Shown here piece by piece: positions 49,271-58,276 of a stretch of 64,000 bases of DNA. Source of the stretch: Marivita sp. S6314 (GTDB lineage: Bacteria > Pseudomonadota > Alphaproteobacteria > Rhodobacterales > Rhodobacteraceae); NCBI RefSeq assembly GCF_023015985.1, contig NZ_JALKAO010000003.1, positions 434,001-498,000 of the forward strand, in the 5' to 3' direction. The notes below the pieces were generated by a model, which saw nothing but the letters and a program-made list of their open reading frames with translations, was not told the DNA's origin and ran no database searches. The position numbers were made by a program, and so were the translations under genes. Every line of letters starts with the position of its first letter. The first letter of the stretch is position 1.

Positions 49271-49862
49271 CAGCAGCACGGAGCTTGATGCGCTCTATGG
49301 TCCGCCGGTGGCGTCGTCGCTGAGCAAGGTCGCAGATCACATGACGCCGCTATACCGCCGTTGGGTGGAGGCCGCGCGTTTCTGCGTCGTCTGCACAGCC
49401 GGGCCCAACGGCACGCATGGCACACCGCGCGGGGACATAGACCCTGTGGTCCGCGTGGCGGATCCCAAGACGTTGCACCTGCCGGACTGGAAGGGCAACA
49501 ACCGCCTCGATGCGCTGCGCGACCTGATCGAAGACCCGCGCATCGCGTTCATCTTTATGATCCCCGGCACCAAGACCACCGTGCGGGTGAACGGCACAGC
49601 CTTCATCACCGACGACGCAGACCTGCGCGCGTCGTTTGAAAAGAAAGGCAAACAGCCCGCAACCGTGATCGTGACCGAGATCTGCGAGGTCTACACCCAA
49701 TGCGCCAAGGCCCTGATGCGGTCGGGACTGTGGGACGGCGCGCCTGTGCCGGACGGCCTGCCCACGGTTGGCGACATCCTCGCGGACATGACCAATGGAG
49801 AGGTCGGCGGCTCTGACTACGACACACATTACGAAGAGCGCGCGCAGCCCCGCATGTGGTGA
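49257..49862 (+). CDS. Pyridoxamine 5'-phosphate oxidase-like FMN-binding protein (MSMEG_1061 type)
   Basis: A 201-residue protein of the split-barrel FMN/F420-binding group. The core ARFCVVCTAGPNGTHGTPRGD followed by LHLPDWKGNNRLDALRDL and FMIPGTKTTVRVNG is typical of the MSMEG_1061-type subfamily. It probably uses FMN; the substrate is unknown. The ATG lies inside plsC in another frame, 14 bases before its stop, indicating operon membership. Confidence 0.85.
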   Translation: MRRISSSTELDALYGPPVASSLSKVADHMTPLYRRWVEAARFCVVCTAGPNGTHGTPRGDIDPVVRVADPKTLHLPDWKGNNRLDALRDLIEDPRIAFIFMIPGTKTTVRVNGTAFITDDADLRASFEKKGKQPATVIVTEICEVYTQCAKALMRSGLWDGAPVPDGLPTVGDILADMTNGEVGGSDYDTHYEERAQPRMW

Positions 49863-50234
49863 TCAGCGGTGCTGGTCGATCAGCACCGGGTTCCCGTCCG
49901 GGTCCGTCAGCACAATCTGCGCCGGGCCGTCGCTTTCCGGGTCTGCCTCCACATCCAGCGACAGTCCCGCCGCCTTTAACCGGGCCTGAATGCGGCGCAC
50001 ATCCTCGAACGGGTCGGTGTCCTGCGCGTTCTGATCCCAGCCAGGATTGAAGGTGAGCATGTTCTTCTCGAACATCCCTTGAAAGAGCCCGATGATCGTG
50101 TCGCCGCTTTTGAGGATCAGCCAGCCCTGGTCCGCCTGTCCTCCGAATTTGGAAAATCCAAGCGCTTCGTAAAACGCGCGGGACGCGGCAAGGTCTTTGA
50201 CCGCAAGGCTGATGGAAAACGCACCAAGTTGCAT
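49863..50234 (-). CDS. VOC (glyoxalase/bleomycin-resistance) superfamily protein
   Basis: A 123-residue protein with the paired beta-alpha-beta-beta-beta modules of the VOC fold: [22 protein letters not shown] opens the first (positions about 6-27) and [14 protein letters not shown] closes the second. It may bind a metal and act as dioxygenase, isomerase or resistance protein; no specific activity can be assigned. It has an AAAGGAC ribosome site. Its stop directly abuts that of the convergent FMN-binding protein. Confidence 0.88.
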   Translation of the reverse strand: MQLGAFSISLAVKDLAASRAFYEALGFSKFGGQADQGWLILKSGDTIIGLFQGMFEKNMLTFNPGWDQNAQDTDPFEDVRRIQARLKAAGLSLDVEADPESDGPAQIVLTDPDGNPVLIDQHR

Positions 50235-50369
50235 GGGATGTCCTTTCCGTTGCGCAGGCCCAGCCTAGGCCCGAACGGTGCATTTCCAAAGTGCTAAGAT
50301 CTGATGCGCATAACCGCGCCCACGTTGCGCAACGAGCGGACAGGGTCACTCCCACACCGCGATCCCTTT

Positions 50370-50483
50370 GACACTTCTCTCGGACGCCGGAAGGTCGGCC
50401 ATGAGAGACCGGTCTCCGAACAGGCCTGGGTTTCCCCCAGGTACAGGCCCCGCGTTGAATCGTGGATCGCCGAGAGAAACGTC
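50370..50483 (-). ncRNA. Candidate structured RNA, possibly 6S-like
   Basis: TTCTCTCGG and CCGAGAGAA form a perfect 9-bp closing stem about 104 bases across, extended by GAC/GTC after a two-base internal loop. Inside lie a CCTGGG/CCCAGG apical hairpin and a GAGAC/GTCTC dyad separated by unpaired regions. A closing stem, large bubble and apical stem recall 6S RNA. The minus strand was chosen because a GTCCGAGAGAAG-like 3' end resembles known 6S segments, but strand and identity are both uncertain. Confidence 0.4.
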
Positions 50484-50516
50484 ACGCCAACGAGGCGGCG
50501 CCGCTTCTACATAACG

Positions 50517-50542
50517 ACAAAAGGGCTCTATCAAGAGTCCTT
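50517..50542 (-). terminator. Probable lpdA terminator
   Basis: On the minus strand AAGGACTCT pairs with AGAGCCCTT (one G-T pair) around a four-base loop and is followed by TTGT. It lies past two longer palindromes after the lpdA stop and has the best terminator form in this stretch. Confidence 0.55.
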
Positions 50543-50544
50543 CC

Positions 50545-50590
50545 ACGCGGTTTCGAAACCGCGTCAGGAAGCCTGTTCGAACAGGCTTCC
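50545..50590. repeat. Tandem palindromes downstream of lpdA
   Basis: Two perfect dyads lie in a row: ACGCGGTTTC with its complement (50545-50564) and GGAAGCCTGTTC with its complement (50567-50590, 24 bp). Both are centred on TTCGAA. The first has the same arms as the second dyad of the 30.4-kb element. Confidence 0.75.
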
Positions 50591-50607
50591 CCCTTGGCAT
50601 ATGTCAC

Positions 50608-52002
50608 TCACATATGAATCGGCCCATCGCCACAGGCGAGCGCTGCTTCGCGCACCGCTTCGGAATAGGTCGGGTGCGCGTGGCATGTGAGTGCAAGGTC
50701 TTCGGCCGACGCGCCGAACTCCATCGCGACGCAGATCTCGTGGATCAAATCGCCTGCCATCGGCCCGATGATATGCGCGCCCAGGATGCGGTCGGTGGTT
50801 TTATCGGCAAGGATTTTCACAAACCCATCGGCGGCAAAATTCGCCTTCGCGCGGCCATTGCCCATAAAGCTGAATTTGCCCGCTTTGTAGGCTGTGCCCT
50901 CTTCCTTGAGCTGTTCTTCGGTCTTGCCGACATTGGCGACCTCGGGATGCGTGTAGATCACCCCCGGAATGACGCCATAGTTTACATGCCCATGTTTGCC
51001 CGCGATGACCTCGGCGCAGGCCATGCCTTCGTCTTCGGCCTTGTGCGCCAGCATCGGGCCGTCGATGCAGTCGCCGATGGCAAAGATGCCGGGCACGTTG
51101 GTTTTCCACTGGCTGTCGGTCTTGATCTGCCCGCGCTCGGACATCTCGACCCCAAGCGCGTCAAGGCCAAGCCCGTCGGTGTAGGGGCGGCGGCCCGTTG
51201 CGACCAGAACCACATCCGCATCCGCGGTATGTTCGCTGTCATCCTTGCGCAGTTTGTAGGTGACCTTGGCCTTGCTCTTGGTCGCCTCGACCTTTTGCAC
51301 GGCGGCCCCCATCGTAAAGCTGAGGCCTTGTTTCTTGAGAATGCGCTGGAAGGTCTTTTGCACCTCGGCGTCCATGCCCGGCGTGATCGCGTCGAGGAAT
51401 TCGATCACCTGCACCTTGGTGCCCAGCCGGGAGTACACAGACCCCAGTTCCAGCCCGATCACCCCTGCGCCGATCACGATCATCGTCTTGGGGATCTTCG
51501 GCAGTTCCAGCGCGCCGGTCGAGCTGACCACGACTTTCTCGTCCACCGTCACATCCGCCCCCGGAACGGGCGACACTTCGGAGCCGGACGCGATGATGAT
51601 GTTCTTCGCCTCGTGGACCTCGTCACCCACCTTGACCTTGCCTGCCTCGGGGATCGACCCCCAGCCCTTGAGCCAGTCGATCTTGTTCTTCTTGAACAGG
51701 AACTCGATTCCCTTGGTGTTGGCCTCGATCGTCTCGTTTTTGTATGTCAGCATCTGCTTCCAATCGACCGACGGCGATTTGCCCTTGAGCCCCATCTTGG
51801 CAAAGTTGTGCTCGGCCTCGTGCAACATGTGACTGGAATGCAAAAGCGCCTTTGACGGGATGCAACCGACGTTCAGGCAGGTGCCGCCCAGCGTCTCGCG
51901 CCCTTCGACGCAGGCGGTTTTCAGACCCAGCTGCGCGCAGCGGATCGCGGCCACGTAGCCGCCGGGGCCGGAGCCGATGACGATGACGTCGTATTGTGCC
52001 AT
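50608..52002 (-). CDS. lpdA: Dihydrolipoyl dehydrogenase (E3)
   Basis: FAD enzyme that reoxidizes the lipoyl arms of 2-oxo acid dehydrogenases with NAD+. It has FAD-binding [18 protein letters not shown], the redox disulfide [13 protein letters not shown] (Cys42 and Cys47), an NAD-binding [14 protein letters not shown], and the C-terminal His-Glu of [10 protein letters not shown]. Its 464 residues are standard. It follows sucA and sucB on the same strand, so it most likely serves the 2-oxoglutarate dehydrogenase complex. Confidence 0.97.
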   Translation of the reverse strand: MAQYDVIVIGSGPGGYVAAIRCAQLGLKTACVEGRETLGGTCLNVGCIPSKALLHSSHMLHEAEHNFAKMGLKGKSPSVDWKQMLTYKNETIEANTKGIEFLFKKNKIDWLKGWGSIPEAGKVKVGDEVHEAKNIIIASGSEVSPVPGADVTVDEKVVVSSTGALELPKIPKTMIVIGAGVIGLELGSVYSRLGTKVQVIEFLDAITPGMDAEVQKTFQRILKKQGLSFTMGAAVQKVEATKSKAKVTYKLRKDDSEHTADADVVLVATGRRPYTDGLGLDALGVEMSERGQIKTDSQWKTNVPGIFAIGDCIDGPMLAHKAEDEGMACAEVIAGKHGHVNYGVIPGVIYTHPEVANVGKTEEQLKEEGTAYKAGKFSFMGNGRAKANFAADGFVKILADKTTDRILGAHIIGPMAGDLIHEICVAMEFGASAEDLALTCHAHPTYSEAVREAALACGDGPIHM

Positions 52003-52032
52003 TTCGAGTGTCCTTTGTGTTTGGCGGGGATT

Positions 52033-52087
52033 GGGGGCGCTGCCCCCGCGCCTGACGGCGCTCCCCCGAGATATTTTTGAACCAGAG
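52033..52087. repeat. GC-rich double-hairpin intergenic element
   Basis: GGGGGC-gct-GCCCCC is followed at once by GCGCC-tgac-GGCGC and then CTCCCCCGAGATATTTTTGAACC. From memory, similar double hairpins ending in a T-rich GATATTTTTG are frequent between Rhodobacterales genes. On the plus strand it has the form of a terminator; here it sits between MAPEG and lpdA genes that both run on the minus strand. Confidence 0.6.
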
Positions 52088-52090
52088 AAG

Positions 52091-52480
52091 TTACATGAGC
52101 GCGGCGATCAGCAGCGTGAGGGTCGCAAGAAAGCCGACGAACCAGATCACCGACCGCCACGGCGCAAGACCGAAGACATAGGCGGGCACGTAGAGCACAC
52201 GCGCGATCAGGTAGATGGCGCAGGCCAGCGCGGTGATGTCGGTGTTTTGGCCGGAATAGGTGATGACCATCACGCCGATGCCAAAGAGGATCAGCCCTTC
52301 GAAATGGTTGTTCATCGCGCGCTGCAGGCGGCCTGCGGTGCCGGTGAGGTGGACGGGTTTGTCCCGTGGAGACATCGCCGTTTTCGGGCCGACCTGCAGG
52401 TTTGCCGCAACCGAGTAGGCCACGAATTGCAGCACTTGCAGCAGCGCGGCGAGAGTGAGGGCGGTGAGTTCGGGGGTCAT
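52091..52480 (-). CDS. MAPEG-family membrane protein
   Basis: A 129-residue four-helix membrane protein of the MAPEG group (membrane-associated eicosanoid/glutathione metabolism). The [20 protein letters not shown] segment with the preceding RLQRA is typical of bacterial members; helices lie at about 5-25, 55-80, 85-105 and 108-128. Function in bacteria is undefined; a link to glutathione is only by family. I start at MTPELTALT; a frame starting nine codons upstream is possible. Confidence 0.85.
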   Translation of the reverse strand: MTPELTALTLAALLQVLQFVAYSVAANLQVGPKTAMSPRDKPVHLTGTAGRLQRAMNNHFEGLILFGIGVMVITYSGQNTDITALACAIYLIARVLYVPAYVFGLAPWRSVIWFVGFLATLTLLIAALM

Positions 52481-52506
52481 TTGTTGTTCATCGTCACGGA
52501 CCTGCA

Positions 52507-53013
52507 TTACTCGGATTTGAGAATCGTACCGTCTTCGAAAACAACTGCGGTAACTTCGGTTGTGATCGAGCCTGTGGAAGAACCCTCAAATATTTTCAGT
52601 TTGTCGTAAGGCTGGTTGGGAATGAATTGGTTGTCGTCAAAAAAGTAGAAGGTGTTCGCTGTCGAAAGCGCGCCAGAAGGAACGCGTTCACTGGATTCAC
52701 CTGCGAACTCGAACACCACATCCCCAAATGCCGATTTGAATACAGTATTAAAGCGGAAGCCTACGATTGTATTGCCCGTATTGTTTTTGAAGATTGGCAT
52801 GAAACGCATGCTATTCTGATTATATTCTCCAGCATGATGCTCAAAAAACGGCTCAGCTTCCTCCATTTCGATTTTTGAGGCGGTAGCTTCCCCCAGCACT
52901 ACATACGTGCCGTCAGCTCGCAGTTCGATGCGCCGACCATCAGTTGTCTCTACGATTTCCGCAGCCAACGAAGAAGCCAAGGTTGCGAACGCTAGAATCA
53001 GACTGGTTTTCAT
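52507..53013 (-). CDS. Hypothetical secreted or periplasmic protein
   Basis: A 168-residue protein with an N-terminal signal peptide (about residues 1-18, MKTSLILAFATLASSLAAE). The mature part starts with EIVETTDGRRIELRADGTYVVL, a pattern seen in small beta-rich periplasmic proteins, followed by Phe-rich strands. A perfect GGAGG precedes the ATG. Its base composition is clearly more AT-rich than the sucB and lpdA genes around it, suggesting later insertion into this locus. I recognise no family with confidence. Confidence 0.75.
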   Translation of the reverse strand: MKTSLILAFATLASSLAAEIVETTDGRRIELRADGTYVVLGEATASKIEMEEAEPFFEHHAGEYNQNSMRFMPIFKNNTGNTIVGFRFNTVFKSAFGDVVFEFAGESSERVPSGALSTANTFYFFDDNQFIPNQPYDKLKIFEGSSTGSITTEVTAVVFEDGTILKSE

Positions 53014-53088
53014 TTTGCCTCCGAATAACGTAGTCCGGCAAGCAGGCACCCTAGGGTTTGCTAGGTTCCCTGCTTGCACGCAACGTCT

Positions 53089-54600
53089 TTACAAATCCAT
53101 CAACAACCGGCGTGGGTCTTCCAGCGCCTCTTTGACACGGACCAAGAACGTCACCGCGCCTTTGCCGTCGACGATGCGGTGGTCGTAGCTGAGGGCGAGG
53201 TACATCATCGGGCGGATCTTGATCTCGCCGCCGATCACCATCGGGCGGTCCTGGATCTTGTGCATGCCGAGGATGCCCGACTGCGGTGGGTTGAGGATCG
53301 GCGAGGACATGAGCGAGCCGTAGACGCCACCGTTCGAGATGGTGAACGTGCCGCCCTGCATTTCGGCCATCGACAGCTTGCCGTCCCGCGCGCGGCGGCC
53401 TTTTTCGGCGATGGCCTTCTCAATCTCGGCGAAGGACATGGCGTCGGCATCGCGGATCACCGGAACCACAAGACCCTGCGGCGTGCCAGCCGCGACGCCC
53501 ATGTGGACGAAGTTCTTGTAGACGATGTCGGTGCCGTCGATCTCGGCATTCACTTCCGGCACTTCTTTCAGCGCATGGCAGCAGGCCTTGGTGAAGAAGG
53601 ACATGAAGCCCAAGCGGACGCCGTGCTTCTTCTCGAACTGGTCCTTGTACTGGCTGCGCAGCGCCATCACCTCGGTCATGTCGACCTCGTTATAGGTGGT
53701 CAGGATCGCGGCGGTGTTCTGCGCGTCCTTGAGGCGGCGGGCGATGGTCTGGCGCAGGCGGGTCATCTTCACCCGTTCCTCGCGCGCGGCATCGTCGGCG
53801 CTGACCGGGCCGCGTGGTGCTGCAGGCGCGGCGGCCGGGGCCGGGGCGCTTGAGGCGGCGGCGACGGCATTGGCGACATCGTCTTTCATGATGCGCCCGT
53901 CGCGGCCAGAGCCCTGGACCTGATCCGGTGACAGGCCCGCTTCGGCCATGGCTTTTTGAGCGGACGGTGCGTTTTCGATATCTTTACCACTTGTCGGAGC
54001 GCTGGCTGCCGGGGCAGGGGCTGCGGCGGCCGGAGCGGAGGCGGCTGCACCGACGCTGCCGCCGATCACACCCAGCTTGCCGCCAGCTTCGACGGTCGAC
54101 CCTTCGGCGGCGGTGATTTCCGACAGGACACCGGCGGCAGGGGCCGGGACCTCGACGGACACTTTGTCGGTTTCCAACTCGCAGAGCATTTCGTCCTGCG
54201 CGACCGTGTCGCCCACGGCTTTGAACCAGGTCGAGACGGTGGCTTCGGATACGGATTCACCCAGCGTCGGGACCATCACGTCCACGCTTTCGCCGCCGCT
54301 TTCCTCGGCAGGGGCGGCCGCAGGGGCGGCCTCGGCCTTGGCGGGCGCGGCTGTGGCTTCGCCACCTTCGGAAAGGGTGGCCAGCAAGGCATCGACCCCG
54401 ACGGTTTCGCCTTCGCCTGCGACGATCTCGGCCAAGGTGCCGGCGGCGGGCGAGGGCACTTCGACCGTCACCTTGTCGGTTTCAAGCTCGCACAGCATTT
54501 CATCGACAGCGACGCTGTCGCCCGGTTTCTTGAACCACGTGGCGACCGTGGCTTCGGTCACGGATTCGCCCAAGGTGGGGACTCGTACTTCGGTGGTCAT
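53089..54600 (-). CDS. sucB: 2-oxoglutarate dehydrogenase E2 (dihydrolipoyl succinyltransferase), two lipoyl domains
   Basis: Core enzyme of the 2-oxoglutarate dehydrogenase complex. It has two lipoyl domains (Lys43 in [13 protein letters not shown] and Lys146 in [13 protein letters not shown]), Ala/Pro-rich linkers, an E1/E3-binding domain ([20 protein letters not shown], about 212-245) and the acyltransferase domain with the catalytic SYDHRIVDG near the C-terminus. Its 503 residues exceed the usual 400 because of the extra lipoyl domain. The start abuts the sucA stop. Confidence 0.95.
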   Translation of the reverse strand: MTTEVRVPTLGESVTEATVATWFKKPGDSVAVDEMLCELETDKVTVEVPSPAAGTLAEIVAGEGETVGVDALLATLSEGGEATAAPAKAEAAPAAAPAEESGGESVDVMVPTLGESVSEATVSTWFKAVGDTVAQDEMLCELETDKVSVEVPAPAAGVLSEITAAEGSTVEAGGKLGVIGGSVGAAASAPAAAAPAPAASAPTSGKDIENAPSAQKAMAEAGLSPDQVQGSGRDGRIMKDDVANAVAAASSAPAPAAAPAAPRGPVSADDAAREERVKMTRLRQTIARRLKDAQNTAAILTTYNEVDMTEVMALRSQYKDQFEKKHGVRLGFMSFFTKACCHALKEVPEVNAEIDGTDIVYKNFVHMGVAAGTPQGLVVPVIRDADAMSFAEIEKAIAEKGRRARDGKLSMAEMQGGTFTISNGGVYGSLMSSPILNPPQSGILGMHKIQDRPMVIGGEIKIRPMMYLALSYDHRIVDGKGAVTFLVRVKEALEDPRRLLMDL

Positions 54601-57570
54601 TTATGCGTTCCCTTCGATCGTCAGCGCGTCGTTCACGAGCGCCTCTTGCTGTGCTTTGTGTTGGCTTGCGAGACCCGTTGCGGGCGACGCGGATGTGGCG
54701 CGGCCCACGTAGCGCGGGCGCGGGTGCTTGGCCTTGATGCGGCCCAGAACCCATTCGAGGTTCGGTTCCATGAAGGTCCAGCCCCCCTGGTTCTTGGGTT
54801 CTTCCTGACACCAGATCATTTCGGCATTCGGGAAGCGTTCGAGCTCCTTCACGGCAGAGATCGCCGGGAACGGGTAGAACTGCTCAAAACGCAGGATGTA
54901 GACATCGTCGATGCCGCGCGCGTCGCGTTCCTCAAGCAGGTCGTAGTAGACCTTGCCCGAACACATGACGACACGTTTGATCTTGTCGTCCGCCTTCAGC
55001 GTGGTGTCCGAATTGCCGTGCTGTGCGTCGTCCCAGAGGACGCGGTGGAAGCTCGATCCGGTGGTGAACTCTTCGGTTTTCGACACCGCCAGCTTGTGCC
55101 GCAGCAGCGACTTGGGCGTCATCAGGATCAGCGGCTTGCGGAACGACCGGTGCAGCTGGCGGCGCAGGATGTGGAAGTAGTTGGCCGGTGTCGTGCAATT
55201 GGCAACGATCCAGTTGTCCTGACCACACATCTGCAGGAACCGTTCGAGCCGGGCAGACGAGTGCTCTGGCCCTTGGCCTTCGAAGCCGTGGGGCAGAAGG
55301 CAGACAAGGCCCGACATGCGCAGCCACTTGGACTCGCCGGACGACACGAACTGGTCGAACATGATCTGCGCGCCGTTGGCGAAATCGCCGAACTGGGCTT
55401 CCCACAGCGTCAGGGCGTTGGGTTCGGCCAAAGAGTAGCCATATTCAAACCCAAGCACCGCGTATTCCGACAGGGCGGAGTCGATCACTTCGTAGCGCGC
55501 TTGCCCTTCGCGGATGTTGTTGAGCGGGTAATACCGTTCTTCGGTTTCCTGGTTCACAAGGCCGGAATGCCGCTGGCTGAACGTGCCGCGCGTGCTGTCC
55601 TGACCGGCCAGACGCACCGGGTAGCCTTCGGTCAGAAGCGACCCGAACGCCAGCGCTTCGGCTGTGGCCCAGTCAAAGCCTTCGCCCTTGTCGAACATGG
55701 CTTTGCGGGTTTCCAACAGGCGCGCCACGGTCTTGTGCAGCGGGAACGCGTCTGGCGCACGGGTGAGCGCGGTGCCGACCTGTTCCAGCGTTTCGGGTTT
55801 GATCGCCGTCTGGCCGCGCTGGTAGTCTTCCTGATCCTTGCGATCCAGATGGCTCCACCGTCCGTCCAGCCAGTCGGCCTTGTTGGGTTTATAGGTTTTG
55901 CCGCTCTCGAACTCTTCGTTCAGATGCGCCTGGAACGCGGCCTTCATATCTTCGATCTCGCCTTCGGGGATCAGACCGTCTTTGACAAGGCGTTCGGTAT
56001 ACAGCGACAGGGTTGTTTTGTGGCCTTTGATCTTCTTGTACATGACGGGGTTGGTGAACATCGGTTCATCCCCCTCGTTATGGCCAAAGCGGCGATAGCA
56101 GAAGATGTCGATCACAACGTCCTTGCCAAATTTCTGGCGGTACTCGGTTGCGACCTTGGCCGCGTGCACCACCGCTTCGGGGTCGTCGCCGTTGACGTGG
56201 AAAATCGGTGCTTCGACCACCAGCGCGTTGTCGGTGGGGTAGGGTGACGAACGCGAGAAGTGCGGCGCGGTGGTAAAGCCGATCTGGTTGTTGACCACGA
56301 TATGCATCGTGCCGCCCGCCTTGTGGCCGCGTAGGCCGGACAGGGCGAAACATTCGGCAACCACACCCTGACCCGCAAACGCGGCATCGCCGTGCAGTAG
56401 GATCGGCATCACCTGTTTGCGCTCGGTGTCGCCGATCTGGTCCTGTTTGGCGCGCACCTTGCCAAGGACCACAGGATTCACCGCTTCAAGGTGGCTTGGG
56501 TTGGCGGTCAGCGACAGGTGGACAGAGTTGCCGTCAAATTCGCGGTCAGAGGACGCGCCAAGGTGGTATTTGACGTCACCAGAGCCATCCACATCTTCGG
56601 GTTTGAAGCTGCCGCCCTGGAATTCGTTGAAGATCGCGCGGTAGGGCTTTTGCATTACGTTGGCCAGCACCGACAAACGGCCCCGGTGGGGCATGCCGAT
56701 GACAATCTCTTTCAGGCCAAGGTTGCCGCCGCGCTTGATGATCTGCTCCATCGCGGGGATCAGGCTTTCGCCGCCGTCCAGACCAAAGCGTTTGGTGCCC
56801 ATGTATTTGACGTGGAGGAACTTTTCAAAGCCCTCGGCCTCGACCATCTTGTTCAGAATGGCTTTGCGGCCTTCGCGGGTGAAGGCGATTTCCTTGCCGT
56901 AGCCTTCGATCCGTTCCTTGAGCCAGGCGGATTGTTCAGGATCGGAGATGTGCATGTATTGCAGCGCAAACGTGCCGCAATAGGTGCGTTTGACGATCTC
57001 CACGATCTCGCGCATGGAGGCGATCTGCAGGCCCAGAACGTTGTCGATAAAGATCGGGCGGTCCATGTCGGCCTCGGTGAAGCCATAGGATTTCGGGTCA
57101 AGCTCCGGGTGGGCCGTCTGTTCACGCATGCCCAGCGGATCGAGGTCTGCGGCAAGGTGGCCCCTGATCCGGTAGGCGCGGATCAGCATCAGCGCGCGGA
57201 TGCTGTCGAGCACGGCGCGCTGGATGGCGTCGTCTGTGATCTCGACACCTTTTTCCTGCGCCTTGGCCTTGATCTTGTCTCCGGCGGCTTTCGCCTCGAC
57301 CGGTGCGACAGGCCACTGGCCGTCCAGTGCGGCGGTCAGATCATCGTTCGGCACAGGCGGCCAGTCGGCGCGCGCCCAGCTTGGGCCCTGCGCCTCTTGT
57401 TTGACGCTGATCTCATCATCGCCCAACTGCCGGAAGAACGCCTGCCACGCCTGATCGACCGCGTTGGGGTCATTGGCATAGCGCGCGTACATCTGTTCGA
57501 GGTACTCCGCATTGTGCCCCTGCATGAAGCTGGAGGCGTGGAATTGATCGTTGGGGGATTGGTCGGTCAT
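54601..57570 (-). CDS. sucA: 2-oxoglutarate dehydrogenase E1
   Basis: ThDP-dependent decarboxylase of the TCA cycle that converts 2-oxoglutarate to succinyl-dihydrolipoamide. Its 989 residues match SucA throughout, with the N-terminal FMQGHNAEYLEQMYARY, HRGRLSVLANVM, the cofactor segment LHGDAAFAGQGVVAE and the C-terminal EEPKNQGGWTFMEPNLE. The start overlaps the stop of the upstream DUF805 gene by four bases; the stop abuts sucB. Confidence 0.97.
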   Translation of the reverse strand: MTDQSPNDQFHASSFMQGHNAEYLEQMYARYANDPNAVDQAWQAFFRQLGDDEISVKQEAQGPSWARADWPPVPNDDLTAALDGQWPVAPVEAKAAGDKIKAKAQEKGVEITDDAIQRAVLDSIRALMLIRAYRIRGHLAADLDPLGMREQTAHPELDPKSYGFTEADMDRPIFIDNVLGLQIASMREIVEIVKRTYCGTFALQYMHISDPEQSAWLKERIEGYGKEIAFTREGRKAILNKMVEAEGFEKFLHVKYMGTKRFGLDGGESLIPAMEQIIKRGGNLGLKEIVIGMPHRGRLSVLANVMQKPYRAIFNEFQGGSFKPEDVDGSGDVKYHLGASSDREFDGNSVHLSLTANPSHLEAVNPVVLGKVRAKQDQIGDTERKQVMPILLHGDAAFAGQGVVAECFALSGLRGHKAGGTMHIVVNNQIGFTTAPHFSRSSPYPTDNALVVEAPIFHVNGDDPEAVVHAAKVATEYRQKFGKDVVIDIFCYRRFGHNEGDEPMFTNPVMYKKIKGHKTTLSLYTERLVKDGLIPEGEIEDMKAAFQAHLNEEFESGKTYKPNKADWLDGRWSHLDRKDQEDYQRGQTAIKPETLEQVGTALTRAPDAFPLHKTVARLLETRKAMFDKGEGFDWATAEALAFGSLLTEGYPVRLAGQDSTRGTFSQRHSGLVNQETEERYYPLNNIREGQARYEVIDSALSEYAVLGFEYGYSLAEPNALTLWEAQFGDFANGAQIMFDQFVSSGESKWLRMSGLVCLLPHGFEGQGPEHSSARLERFLQMCGQDNWIVANCTTPANYFHILRRQLHRSFRKPLILMTPKSLLRHKLAVSKTEEFTTGSSFHRVLWDDAQHGNSDTTLKADDKIKRVVMCSGKVYYDLLEERDARGIDDVYILRFEQFYPFPAISAVKELERFPNAEMIWCQEEPKNQGGWTFMEPNLEWVLGRIKAKHPRPRYVGRATSASPATGLASQHKAQQEALVNDALTIEGNA

Positions 57571-58136
57571 TGGGGCACCTCATTAGGGTTGGGACCGTAT
57601 TCGTTGGGACCGGGTTGGGAGGGGAGCAAAAGCTGACCGGTTGTCACGGAAAACTGCATCAGAAACCGGATGAAAAGAACGAGTGCTAAGGCGACAAGGC
57701 AAAGTGACGCCAGACCAAACAGTAGATCACCCACCAAGTTCCCATATGGCAGTGGCGAGCGTTCCAAACCAAATACGCTGTAGGCGTTGTAAAAAAGCTG
57801 GTAGGCGCAGAAAAACGTGCATGCGCTCATGGCGAAGTATCCCCATGGCATGAGCGCTTCGTTGCCATTTTCTCCTGTGTCTTGGAGCCGTCTGAAATTG
57901 GCCGATAACAATGGTATCGCGAAAAGAACCGCCGCAAGAACACGAGCCAAGTATGTTGCATCGACAACAAAAGCGACAAAAAATGCAGCTATTGGAAGGG
58001 CAATGCCGAAAGGAAAAAAACGCCAATAGGCTTTGCGCGACATACGACCACGAAATGCAATTGAGTTTAGATTTATAAGCATGCTGTCAATTGCCCGAAA
58101 CACCGCGTTGCTTTCGGCCATGCCAGAAGTGTTCAT
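57567..58136 (-). CDS. DUF805-family membrane protein
   Basis: A 189-residue inner-membrane protein. The opening of the DUF805 module is clear in FRGRMSRKAYWRFFPFGIAL, followed by three to four helices and a short Pro/Asn-rich tail. It overlaps sucA by four bases, so it is translated with the TCA genes, but it has no known TCA role. The sequence is more AT-rich than sucA. Two Met codons (MNTSGMAES) are possible starts; I chose the first with moderate confidence. Confidence 0.78.
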   Translation of the reverse strand: MNTSGMAESNAVFRAIDSMLINLNSIAFRGRMSRKAYWRFFPFGIALPIAAFFVAFVVDATYLARVLAAVLFAIPLLSANFRRLQDTGENGNEALMPWGYFAMSACTFFCAYQLFYNAYSVFGLERSPLPYGNLVGDLLFGLASLCLVALALVLFIRFLMQFSVTTGQLLLPSQPGPNEYGPNPNEVPQ

Positions 58137-58182
58137 GCATATTCCACTCACCATCTCGTGCTTCCCGCGCGGCGGTAACGCC

Positions 58183-58247
58183 GGGCAGCGCCCGACCCTC
58201 CCCATGGGAGGGCGCTTTCAGCACCCACCCAGGGTCGGGCGCTGCCC
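58183..58247. repeat. 17-bp perfect inverted repeat between sucD and the DUF805 gene
   Basis: GGGCAGCGCCCGACCCT and its exact complement lie 31 bases apart, and the loop begins with a second dyad, CTCCC-cat-GGGAG. It would form a long stable hairpin inside the sucCD-sucAB transcription path, possibly as a processing or attenuation point, or as a dispersed repeat. Confidence 0.75.
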
Positions 58248-58276
58248 TCACTCCTGAAGAACGCCCTTCTGGTCAT

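Larger units (their letters stand above)
50235..50607. other. 373-bp gene-free region with several dyads
   Basis: No protein-coding frame here is convincing. The stretch holds the palindrome CGTTGCGCAACG (50323-50334), a candidate structured RNA closed by a 9-bp stem (about 50370-50483), and three successive hairpins (50521-50590) between that element and the end of lpdA. Confidence 0.7.

Noticed and set aside
58183-58247. Insertion-sequence ends
   Set aside because: The inverted arms are only 31 bases apart with no transposase or target duplication, so this is a hairpin element, not an IS.
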